Assembly (NCBI GenBank): GCA_023375785.1
Contig: SZWC01009543.1
Span: 2,289 to 66,288, forward strand
DNA: 64,000 bases
Reading direction: 5' to 3'
DNA from: Penium margaritaceum
Lineage: Eukaryota; Streptophyta; Zygnematophyceae; Desmidiales; Peniaceae
Positions within the stretch are counted from its first letter, which is position 1. Each line of letters begins with the position of its first letter. Under the pieces are notes generated by a model. That model was not told the origin of the DNA and made no database searches. It worked only from the letters and a program-made list of their open reading frames with translations. A program made the translations under genes and the position numbers. Positions 47,725 to 58,261 of the stretch are shown piece by piece.

Positions 47725-48725
47725 TGTTTGAAACCGGGGTGTAGTTCCAACGTGGCCTGACTGGTGTTCTATGCTCATGAATTCTTTTGTGCGGGTTCTG
47801 AGTCTAAGCGTGAGCTTTCTGGTTGCCTCACGCTATGTTTCTGGGAGTGGAAGACGGTTGTGAGACAGTCACTTTTGCAAAGGGACTAATGCAATTTTGT
47901 TGTGAGACAGTCACTTTTGCAAAGGGACTAATGCAATTTTGCATTAGTTTTTGAACATGGACACGATCTGAACATTTGTAGGATTAGTCACGAGCTCTCC
48001 AACACACCAAACCGTTCATGATTCAGATCACCGTAGCTCCCGATACGTCAGCCAAAGCGCAGCACCCCAAACCAGCTGCTCAGTCGGCAGAGCACACCAC
48101 ATCACCCGCCAAGGCTCCTTCACACATCAAGGACCCATCAAAATGCCATTCTAGAAGCGCATACGTCCCTACATGTAGTGGCGGTGCCCCTCAGAAGTTT
48201 GGAGTCTGTTTTGATGAGCAAATCATCGAGTTTGGTGATGGGGATTGATGTGGTTCGAAACCTGTTCGCGAAGCTGAAGTCCCTGAGTAACAAACTGTAG
48301 TACTGAGTTTCGGACTCCAAGCCAGGATTTTGGCCAAGTCCCTCAGTAGCAAAACTGCACAACTCAAATCCAGCAAATCATCCACCAGACGCCTTGGCAG
48401 TCCTTCCAGAGCAAAATCTTCAGATGGCATTTTGTTACTCGTTCCGGTCAATTATTTTCCGGCAGTCGAACCGCGGCCAGCTCCCAGAGCCGCCGTGCAC
48501 ACCCCAATTTTGGAAGCCCATACTTCCCTCATTACTTGTCTCATTCCAGTGAAACAACTTCCACCGGATTTAGCAACTTGTCAACTTTCAGGGGTAATCC
48601 TCCATTTCAACATCCAAGCAATCCTTGAGTCACCAGATCCAACGACGAGGAATCTCCTCTCTCTGGCGGCTTGTCAGCGCCTCCCGGTGCCACACTCGGG
48701 CATGCAAAGGGGAAAATCTTCAACA
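47725..48725 (-). repeat. Co7 3' LTR
   Basis: About 1000 bp, aligned with the Co4 LTR over most of its length, with a short internal duplication near 47870-47945. A purine tract (CAAGGTGGAGAA on the minus strand) lies directly next to it. Confidence 0.85.
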
Positions 48726-48779
48726 TTCTCCACCTTGCACCTGCCATGCCCGCTACTCCTGCTTTCTCTCAATCATATC

Positions 48780-51600
48780 CTGCTGTACCCTCCAACCCAT
48801 CCTAGCTGGTCATCCCAAGCCCGGCCAGGCTCAATCCTTGCTGGTCCATGGGTTGCGCTTTGGTCAAGCAATCCGCAAGCATGTTGTGCGTGCTGTAGTG
48901 TTGCAACACCACCTGCCCCTTTTCAACCATGTCGTGTGCGTACTGATAACACACGTCGATGTGCTTTGTCCTCCTAACTCCGTTGGGTTGTTGGTCAGCG
49001 AGATTGAGCCAGTGTTGTCCTCATGCACCACCATAGCCTCCTATTCCGGCACGCCAAGATCCCCTAGCAACCTGTGGAGCCACACCGCCTCCTTGACCGC
49101 CTCGGCTAGCGTGATGTACTCTGCTTCCACTGCGGAGGTGGCGATGCAGTCCTGCTTCCTGCTGCACCATGAGACTGCTACACCAGTGAGGAAGAACACG
49201 TAGCCGGATGTGGACTTTCGCTTGTCCACATCGCCAGTGTATTCTGCATCCGTATAGCAGACCAGACGCAAAGGGTCCACCCGCCCCTTGCCGTCGAACC
49301 TCAAGCGCGGATGCCGCATTGCCTGTAGGTAGCAGAGGATGCGCTTGAACGCATGCGAGTGTAGTGGCCTTGGATCGACCACGTACCTGCTCACCTCATC
49401 CACCGCGTAGGCCAAGTCCGGTCGTGTCGTCACCATGGCATACATAAAGCTGCCCACCGCCGATTGGTAGGGCAACCCCGCCATATCCTCCCACTCCTCT
49501 TTTGCTTGCGGCACCTTTTCGTACTCAGTTCACAAGTCATGGAGACTGGACTGCCAAGTGGTTTGCAGTCCTCCATGCCGTACCGCATATTTGGCCTGCC
49601 CCGGCTCAAGCGTGCACGCCCTCTGGTTCCGCGTGATGCTCACCCCAAGGTAGTACTCCAGCTTCCCCATGTCCGACATCTGGAATCTGCTGCTCAGCTA
49701 CTCTTTCAGTAGTTTTAGGCTATGCAGATCCGTACAATTACAAAATCAGGCCATCCATGTAGAGTGCGATGATCTGATGGAGCTTCTTGTCGCGCTGCAC
49801 GTACACGCTGTGATCCGCCTCACAGCGCTTGAACCCAAGTTGTGCCATGAAGCTCTCCATCTATTGGTACCAACATCTGGGCAAGTTTTTTAGACCGTAC
49901 AAGGACTTCCGCAGCTTGCACACCTTGCCTTCCGGTGCCTCCACCCCCTCGAGCACCTCCATGTAGATTTCTCTGTCTATGATGCTATTGAGGAAGGCCG
50001 GTTTTACGTCCATCTGGTGGAGCTCCATATCCTTCGCGGTCATAACCGCAAGGATCACCTGGATGCTTGAGAATTTGGTGACGGGAGTGAGTGTCTCATC
50101 GTAGTGCTCGCCCTTACGCTGTGCGGATCCCTTCGCCACCAGCCGCGCCTTGTACTTTTCAACCACACCTTCCTTTATGAACTTGGTCTTAAAGACCCAC
50201 TCTGAGCCAATGACTTTGGCATCGTTAGGCCTGTCAACCAGCTTTGCGTGTCATTTTTTGTGATGGACGCCAGCTCCGGTTTGATGGCTGCAACCCATTG
50301 ATCCCCTTCGGGCCGTGCAAGTGCCTCTTACACGGTAGTCGGCTCTGTTGATGCAGTCAGCATGCACCGTGTCATGCCGATCTATCGAGTGGTGCTTTAC
50401 ATCGAAACACTTCCCCGCTTTCCGCTGGGGTGCGGTAGTTTTGGTGGCGCATCGTTGCTCTGCTGCGATCCCTCCAACTCAGTACGCTCCATTGAATCAT
50501 TGACCGGATGGCTCCCCAAGGATCTCTCTCGCTACGGCAAAACATCACCCAAACGACCGGCACATCCAGTGGTTTTTCCACCAACGTCCGATGCACACTC
50601 TACGGGAAGTGCACGCCTTGGCACCCTCGGTGCCTCGTCCGCCGGATCCTTCCGGTTGATCTCCTCATCAGCTTGATCATCATCAAATTCATGCCCGTTG
50701 GCTGATACCACTGGTGCACCTTTGTGCTGTGATGTCACATCCTCACCTTCGGCGTCCGCCAGCTCATTTGCGTAGTCAAAGAGCTAGAACCACTCTTCCG
50801 TCATTGGAGATTCCACCATGCCCATGTCCTTGCTGCTGATGTAGCTCTACTGCGCGTCAAAATCGATGTCTTGGCTGTAGATTACCTCCCCCTTGCGCAT
50901 GTCATAGAGCCGGTATGCCTTATGTGCGCTCTCATAGTCAAGGAAGAGGTACAAATTTGCCCGCGGCTTCAGCTTGATGTCACGCCTCTACACAGCCTGC
51001 ACCATCGCATGCGCCTTGCACCCAAACACTTTCAAGTGTGCCACACTTTGCTTGTGCCTGCTCCAAACCTCCTGTGCCGTCTTCTAGCCGCTCTTCCCCT
51101 TCAGCACCGCTATAGGGATAAGGTTGATAGTGTAGCTCGCCGTACGCACAGCTTCCACCCAAAAGCTTTGTGGCAATTTCGCATCCGCCAACATGGTCCG
51201 TACCATGTTCAGCAGCGTCTGGTTCACCCGCTCCGCCACGCCATTTGACTGAGGAAAATACGGTGTAGTTTGTTCCAATTTTATGCCCTGCTGCTTTATC
51301 TAACCGCTACAGCCCATGTACTCGCCGTCGTTGTCGTTGCGCAGCACTCTGACCTTCCAATCAGTCTGCCTCTCTACCGCGACAACATACTCCTTCAGCC
51401 GGTCGAGGACCTCGCCTTTCCACTTCATGAAGTTCACGTAGAGTTTTTTGTTGTAGTCATCAATGAAGGTGACAAAGTAACATGCGCAGCTCTTTGATAC
51501 CGCCTTGAATGGTCCGCACATGTCATTGTGCACGACCTCCAGCAGGTCCGAGGCGTGATTCACGTTCTCATTGAACGGTTTGCACCATGCCTTACCGAAA
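48780..51600 (-). pseudogene. Co7 pol: integrase, RT, RNase H
   Basis: Homologous to Co4 pol. RNase H about 48960-49560 (GSFMYAMVTTRPDLAYAVDEV, CYTDAEYTGDVDKRKSTSGY). RT about 49860-50330 (VEKYKARLVAKGSAQ, HQMDVKPAFLNSIID, LYGLKNLPRCWYQ). Integrase about 51080-51600 (VHNDMCGPF, FIDDYNKK, TTPYFPQSNGVAERVNQ). Many interruptions. Confidence 0.88.
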
Positions 51601-51619
51601 ATGCAAGGCTCGCATATTT

Positions 51620-53050
51620 GTGCTTTGCTGCATCTATCGCCTCTTCTGCACCATCAATGACGAGGCCGCGTACCAGCTCGTGCTTCGCCATCTCCTTCAC
51701 GACTGCGGGTGAGGAATGCCCAAGTCATGGGTGCAAGAGCTCCTGACCAGCTCCCCCTCCTTTGGTCAGGTTGACGGTTTGTTCCTGCAAGTCTGCTGAG
51801 TCTGTTGCCACAAGGATCACCTTCATCTCCACGATGTAGAGGCCTCCCTCGCGCTTAGCCTCCAGTACGGGCTTGCCACCACCGTCCTTCCGCACGACTG
51901 CTCCCTTTCTCCTGAAGAGCACCTCGCACCCCTTGTCAGTCACACGGCTGAAACTTAGAATGTCAGCCAAGCCAGGTACGTGCTGCACGTCCTTGATGAT
52001 GCACTGCACCCGCTTCCCACAAACCACCACCTCCACCTCCACGTCTTCTTGGCCAGGCACCGGCTCAACCTTGTCATTTGTGACCACCATGGATTTGCTG
52101 AACTTGGTGTATTTGATGAAACGGACATTCTCGACCTGGGTATGCTCCTCCACTCCAGAGTCAAGGCATCACCGGTTGGCCTTCTTGAGGTAATGATTTT
52201 GAGCGGCATGAAAGAGCGCCTTCTTGCCTTTGGCTTCCTTGCCGCCGGCCTTTGCCTCCTCGGTGCACTCACGGGCCCAGTGGCCCTCCATCCCACAGTT
52301 ATTGCATGCACCCTTCTTGGTGTCCTTCTTATCGCTACAATGTCCGCCACCTCCCTTGGCCCCGCTTCCGCCACCACACGTTTTGGTGAAAAGGACCGAC
52401 AAGGACGACGTGGATTCCCTGCAGCTCCGTCGTTGTGCCTCGCTACAGATGTACTCTGTGGCTGCACCATAGGTGAGCTTGTCCTCTGTCCATCTACCTT
52501 AGACTGTGATGAGAGGGCTCCAACTGTCAGGAACGGCCATGAGAAGGGCCATCGCCTACAGCTGCGTGTTGATCTTCCACCCCACCTCGTTGCATTGTGA
52601 GGCAAGCGACTCGATCTGCCGTATGGCGGAGATGACATCATCTCCCTCCTCGATTCTCACTGTCAGGAGTCACTTCATTTTGAATGTTTTGTTTGCCAGT
52701 GACTTGAATTGATGGATGGCGCAGAATGTTTTCCAAGCCTTCGCTGCCAGCTTGCAGCCCTGGGAGTAGCCCCACTACGACTCGGCTGTCCCGGACACCA
52801 GCAGCATGAGTACCTCTGTGTTCTTCTTTGTAAATGCCTCCTTCTACGCTTCCGTCACCGTCACATTGTTGAGGATTTTCATTCCCATCTTGACTCTAGT
52901 AGCCCCTTATTCGCGAGGTGCACCTCGATGTGCCACCTCCATAGCCCGTAGCCAGAACCACCTGCATTCTTCTAGATGAGCTACGTCTCCTTCTACGCCA
53001 TTTGTGCAGTCTTCAACTCTGGGACCTCAGAGCTTGACGGCAATGTCGTC
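51620..53050 (-). pseudogene. Co7 gag and protease remains
   Basis: A CCHC knuckle (C-N-N-C-x4-H-x4-C in GACNNCGMEGHWARECTEE) lies near 52260-52310. The EEHTQ-x-x-VRFIKYTKFSKSM and VQHVPGLADILSFSRVTDKG blocks of the protease region run about 51880-52160. The Gag helical part lies about 52480-52830. Same order as Co4, more decayed. Confidence 0.85.
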
Positions 53051-53109
53051 CCCGATGATGATCCCGTCCGCCGCGAAAACTGTGAGCGATTTGTAGATCG
53101 GTCGGGGCG

Positions 53110-53124
53110 GTGGGCCCATAACCC
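53110..53124 (-). promoter_or_regulatory. Co7 half-tRNA primer-binding site
   Basis: An exact copy on the minus strand of the 15-base site in Co3, Co4 and Co6, two bases from the LTR start at 53127. It is conserved although much of the element has decayed. Confidence 0.87.
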
Positions 53125-53141
53125 TTTGTTAGGAACTTGGG

Positions 53142-54306
53142 TGTCAGGCAAACTCCTGCCGCAGATCCGCGAGGAGGTCAATCCGCGGGGGAACAACCGG
53201 GGCTGGAACGAAGCCGCGTAGAGAACGCTGGCTCCTGCGGTATGTGCGGTCGAGCATGGGGAAGCGCGGAGTGTAACGGCAACGCAGATGGGCCACACGA
53301 GGAGAGGCTGTCGCAGGTTGACATTGTCATCTGCGACGGTCGCCCCCCGACCATCTCAAACATTCGTGGTGGAAGCTGTGAAAGAGGCGGGAAGAAGCAG
53401 AGGGGGAATCCGCAGTGGTAAAGGAACAGGGGACGAACCGTGGAAGGAGAGGCAATCACGGAGGAAACCAAGCAGAGACAGGCAGGGCTACAGGCAGATG
53501 AGGCAATCAGGGAAGCAGTAACCAATTAGCATGGAAATCGGCACATCAATCATGGAAGAGTGTCTGAGGATGCACCGCGGAAGACGAAGATTCAAGGAAG
53601 AACACGAAGACCGCATGTGCGAGCCGCGGATGAAGAAGAAGACCTAGGAATAAGGATGAAGATCCCTGTGTGAGGACGAGACCCGCAGTGCGTAGCCGCA
53701 CCGCGTGGAGTCTGAGTAGGGGAATGAGGAGGACATGAGAGGGGTGAGACCGCCGGCGTGTAGACATACCGTGCGGAGCCCCAACTAGATAAGGCCTAGG
53801 CAGTAGTAGCACAAGTTGGCCTTCAGTCCTGATTGCTCTTGACTGGACATTCCGTCGGATCATGTACTTTGTTCCGGACTATCAAAGACATTTACCGCTC
53901 CCATCTGTTCTTTCCGCATTCCGCGTTCCTGCCTTGCATTGCCTCTGAAGACATAGTCGCGGACTGCGGGTCCAAAGTGCGTGAGTGGCCAAAACCCGAG
54001 TTGAAGTAAACTGCCGGCGGTGCCCTTGCCTGCACACGGCCGCGGAACGAGGTTCTGTGGAGAGGAGCAAGAGGCCACGAGGTGGCGGCTCGCGTGTGGC
54101 AGGAAGTGGACCGCGGAGTGTCACTTGCCGGCAAGGATCTCACGTGTAAGTCCAGACCTACAGTCCGCTGAATTCCTAGTTGCTCAGAATTAGGACCGTA
54201 GATCTGTAGTCAGGCAAGCCCCAGACAAGCAATAAGTGCTGTGATTGGACAGGGTCCATGGATAGCGCAGAACTGAGCAAGGGCGGAGAAAGTCTGGAGT
54301 GCGGCA
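53142..54306 (+). repeat. Gy4 probable 5' LTR
   Basis: Starts TGTCAGGC immediately inside the Co7 LTR remnant and ends GGCA before a PBS-like stretch (TTGGGGGTATCAGTGTC, 54310-54326, similar to TTGGTATCAGAGC). There is no second LTR to confirm it, so the ends are tentative. Confidence 0.45.
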
Positions 54307-54359
54307 TAATTGGGGGTATCAGTGTCATGGTGCGGTGAGCGTGGACAGTTCTTCGCCCT

Positions 54360-55652
54360 TTGCTCAGCGGAACTGCACGTGTCCTTTCAGATCAGTCGTT
54401 GATGTCGGCGGCAAGCTTTGTGCATCAGGACTTTAGACGACGACAACAATCGTCAGTGCGGTGCTTCCTGCCGCGCCGAGCCGTTACCTACGCAGGCAAC
54501 CGGGACTCCTCTCATGTGCTGTCGCGCACTCCGTTCAGCTCCTCACCCGGCTCCGATCTGCTCGTTCAACACCGACGGGTGACCGAGTGGCTGGAGCAGT
54601 TGCACTGGCATTGTATTATGGATGCTCTGGGCGAGCGTGTGGAAGTGGAGACCATCTCCAGCCATGGCAGCCGCGGAACCAGCCAATCTCAACACAAATC
54701 GGAGGGGCAGGAGGCTGTGGTCATGGCACCACAGTGGTTTTCCGACACCCCACCATCGTCCGAGCAGTACCTTGGTGGTGGAGAACTCGAAGTCTACCGC
54801 GGACTGGTCTACCAACGCCACGGTGGGGAGTAGCCAGTAGCGGCGGCCGAGCCACTACTGCAGCACTCATCACCTGTGATGCATCCTCCGCCCGAGGTGG
54901 TGCAATCTGGAGAGCAACATGGGTCCCAGAAATACTCCGCGCCGGGCGAGCAGAAGCCAGTGGCCCAACAGCAGCCGTGGGTCGACACCATCACAGTGGG
55001 GAACATGACTTCCGCGCAGGAGGGGCAGCTGGGGATGGACCCGCCACCACAGTTTGTCGGACCGGAGCAAGTGGATGGACAGGCACAAACCCCAGTGCTG
55101 GGCCTGTAGCAGACGCCGATGCACCCACAGCAACAGAACCTGGGAACCACGCAAGTGAAACCATCGGCACCCTCTCTGGCCCAAGGTTCCGCGCAACCAA
55201 CGAACCAACAGCAGGCTCCCCAGGCGCCCCTGTCTGCTGGAATGAGGCCGATGGGAGGTACAGTCCTCATGGCGGCAGGATTGACCCAGCCACCTGTGTA
55301 TCAGCCACCACCAAATGGGGGAGCAGTGCAGGCAGGGACGACGCCGCAGCCACCTGCGGTAGGGCATCCAGCAATGGGTGCACCACTGCAGCAGATAAAC
55401 CCACCACATGCACTCATGGGTACCGCACCAGCTGGGACCGTGATGCCCACGATGGGCACGCAGCAGGTCAGCTACCAGCCGTAGCATGTGACGGCGCCGG
55501 CACCGGCAGGTACCGCGGTGCAGCACTCTGTGAGGGCACCGCATCTACCACGAGGGATTCAATCTTTCGGGGGCACTGCCCAAGGGGGTGCCGCGACTCA
55601 GCCTCATGGGATCCAGCCACTGATATACCAGCAGCAGCCGCATAGGGGCCTA
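54360..55652 (+). pseudogene. Gy4 gag N-terminal Gln/Pro-rich region (left of MITE)
   Basis: After a first segment with a possible coiled region (VTEWLEQLHWHCIMDALGERVEVE, about 54580-54650), the frame turns into a long Gln/Pro/Gly/Thr-rich, low-complexity stretch that continues to the hAT-like insertion. Such N-terminal extensions are uncommon in gypsy Gag and resemble prion-like disordered regions. A few interruptions. Confidence 0.6.
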
Positions 55653-55927
55653 ACGTCAGTTAAGGCTGCACACGGATCCTGGGATCCATGGTAACTATCC
55701 ACGGATACCGGATCCAGAACCGGATCCGCGGTTCCGGATCCAGGTTCCTGGATCCGGTTTGTATTCACGGATCCTGACCGGATCCTGAGGGGGGGGGGGG
55801 GAGAGGGAGAAAAAAAATGCGAGAGGTCCTGCTCAAGTCTGTCGCGGATCCGAGAAACTCGCTCATTGAAATTCAAACAGCCATGTCTGCGTGCCGCGCT
55901 TGAAATCTACACTTGAGCAGCGCATGA

Positions 55928-55995
55928 CCGTGCGTCGGACGTGGACCACCAGAACTGCGGGCGCGAAGTTCTGGTGGTCCACGTCCGACGCACGG
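55928..55995. repeat. Perfect 29-bp stem hairpin inside the MITE
   Basis: The arms 55928-55956 and 55967-55995 are exact reverse complements around a 10-base GC-rich loop. No decay at all in the arms, unlike the surrounding element. Confidence 0.92.
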
Positions 55996-56416
55996 GGCCC
56001 ATCCTCAATGGTCATCGCCTGACAGGCCAGACAATCCAACAGCGTGGGCCAACTATGTCAGAAGTCGGGCACTCCCAGACAAGCGTGCTGCGCTGGGCTC
56101 CTCCCCGGGAGGAGTCATTCGTGCTGCGGGCGCGCGCAACTCCTCTCAGGGAGGAGTTGAGCGTGCCCTATGTAGAATTTTGTTTTGTCCATGTAGATCA
56201 GGCTGGATCCAGTATAGGGGAACCGTGGATCCAGGTCCCGGATCCGTGAATCCATGGATCCGCAAATCTATGGATCCGGAACCCCGGTTCCGGATCCAGG
56301 TCCAGGATCCGTCCCACGGATCCGGATCCACGTCAAGATCCGCGGATAGGATCCGTGTGCAGCCTTACTCGCCCCTCTCCAACCGACACCACCTGCAGCC
56401 AGGCCCAGGGGCTGGG

Positions 56417-56417
56417 N
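56417..56417. other. Single-N join with duplicated MITE right half
   Basis: Sequence from about 56137 recurs after the N at an offset of 281 bp. The left copy reaches its own MITE terminus at 56368 and is followed by 48 bases (56369-56416) unlike the Gy4 gag flank. The left copy therefore appears to come from a MITE at another locus, joined by the assembler. Confidence 0.75.
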
Positions 56418-56656
56418 CGGCTCCTCTTAGGGAGGAGTCGAGCGTGCCCTATGTAGAATTTTGTTTTGTCCATGTAGATCAGGCTGGATCCGGTATAGGG
56501 GAACCGTGGATCCAGGTCCCGGATCCGTGAATCCATGGATCCGCAAATCTATGGATCCGGAACCCCGGTTCCGGATCCAGGTCCAGGATCCGTCCCACGG
56601 ATCCGGATCCACGTCAAGATCCGCGGATAGGATCCGTGTGCAGCCTTAACGTCAGT

Positions 56657-58260
56657 ACAACCTTCAGCAATAGTTTCACACCCGTGGCCAACTCCGCAGC
56701 AGCAAGTGATGGGCATCACACCAGGAGTGAGTCAACAACCCCTCGCACTAGGCCCGCAGCCATCGCTGCCTCAAGGGGCACCACCACCTCCCTAGTACTC
56801 CGGACCAGCCTACCAGCAGCTTCGACCGCCACAGCTAACCGGAACCACGCCGGCCAGCGCGACCATTCAGATGCCACCAGTGATGCTGCAACTTCCGCCA
56901 GCGCCACAAGGTCACTCACACCCACCGCTGCCGCAGATGATGGGGGGCCAACACCCTGAAGGGACAACGGCCCATCCGCCCCTGGTGGCACGAGCCGCGG
57001 TTACCAGTGCTGCTGCGGTCCCCACCACACAGACTTATTGGATGCCTCAGCTGATGACACTGCAGATTCAGGGACATCCGACCCCGCCCCTTGGGATGAC
57101 GTGCTACTCCACACCCTACACCACCTCACTACCAGCTCCCTCTTGGTACATGCACCAGCCACACGTGCACCCAGGCTCCCACATGCCCGCGGGGCAACCT
57201 TCAGTGCAAGCCCACCGTGGTGGATACTCCGCGACCCAGCCTGCCAATCTTCACCCTCCAAGTACTGTGATTGCATTGATGACTAACCGCAGTACTGTAC
57301 CTCAACTGCAGTACATCCGCTCCAAGCTTGCAAATCTGCCACGGCTGGACACCTTCAAGGGCGTTCCTGAGGAGGATCCCTGGGTTTGGCTGAAGCAAAT
57401 TACACTCTATGCCAGTATTGGCTGAATCCCACCTGACCTCTGCCTTGCTTCCGCGGAACTTCACCTCCAGGGAGCTGCGACCGATTGGTACAATGCACGC
57501 GCGGCCTTCCCATCCTTTGAGGACTTCGGAAATGCTCTCATTGAACGCTTCAAGCATCTGACAAAGGAGGAGGCCCTGCGGAAGATCGAAAAGGAGGTCA
57601 TGCGCAAGGACGACGACATTCGCAGATTCCTGGATCAGTTCCTCACCTGGGCTTCCGTGGCCAAGAACCCGCAAGGAGAAGGCCTTCCGTTGTGGGTTCT
57701 CCTAAAGAACCTGATCCGTGCGCTCCCTGACGAGGTCAGTAGTCTCATGATTGCTGATCGATACTGCTCTCTCCAGGACACGGTGCAAGACGCTACAGCC
57801 ATATCTACTCGTCAGCGGTCTACTCGTCAGCATCAGGGTGGAGAGACCCAGGCACCACCTGCCTCACAAAGCCAGCCACTGCCTCAGAAGCCCAAGGCTT
57901 GTTACACCTGCCAGAGCCTGGAGCACATTGCCCGAGATTGTCCTCGTCGACGCCAAGCAGCTCCGCGCCCAGACCCTGTCCAACAAGACACCATGGTCCA
58001 GTAATGGCATCAGTACTACAACCAGCCATGGCCCGGTCAACAACAGCAGCAACAACAACAGCAGCAGCAAACCAATCCGCCCCCTCCAGGGCAGGCTCAG
58101 GCGGATCGGGGAACAGGCCAGGGCATCTTGCCGAACCCACCGCCACACCCCGCGGCCGGGGCCCGGAATGTCAAGTTGGGTTTGCCCATGGCGGAACATG
58201 AGACCACAGAGGTGGCACCCACTCCTGAGGAGACGGAACTCATCACGCGGGCTCGTCGGC
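56657..58260 (+). pseudogene. Gy4 gag continuation: Gln/Pro-rich region, capsid, zinc knuckle
   Basis: The Gln/Pro-rich region continues to about 57290. A retrotransposon Gag capsid core follows (about 57300-57800: LPRLDTFKGVPEEDPWVWLKQ, LQGAATDWYNA in another frame, FLDQFLTWASVAKNPQGE). A CCHC knuckle (C-YT-C-QSLE-H-IARD-C) lies at about 57900-57945. The tail is Gln/Asn- and Pro-rich. Broken in a few places. Confidence 0.8.
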
Positions 58261-58261
58261 T

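Larger units (their letters stand above)
47725..53141 (-). mobile_element. Co7: Ty1/copia element, Co4 family, inserted in Co6
   Basis: Minus-strand element with a 3' LTR (47725-48725), pol, gag and half-tRNA PBS (53110-53124), all clearly homologous to Co4. Its 5' LTR is reduced to its first bases on the plus strand (53127-53141) because Gy4 is inserted there. It is older than Co4, with many interruptions; fossil. Confidence 0.88.
55661..56648. mobile_element. hAT-like non-autonomous DNA transposon (MITE) with GGATCC arrays
   Basis: 988 bp with perfect 20-bp terminal inverted repeats (55661-55680 and 56629-56648) starting TAAGG, which fits the hAT consensus YARNG. An exact 8-bp target duplication ACGTCAGT lies at 55653-55660 and 56649-56656. 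There is no transposase frame. Both subterminal regions are packed with GGATCC palindromes: about 9 in the left 130 bases and about 11 in the right 180. hAT transposases bind subterminal repeats, so these are candidate binding sites. A reading with a 9- or 10-bp duplication is also possible because the TIR begins with TA/TAA, which would suggest a Mutator-like element, but only the 8-bp solution gives symmetric ends. The internal N at 56417 makes the middle unreliable. Confidence 0.82.

Noticed and set aside
53546-54143. Overlapping minus-strand frames of 70-105 residues
   Set aside because: They lie in the probable Gy4 LTR, overlap one another, and show no recognisable protein content.
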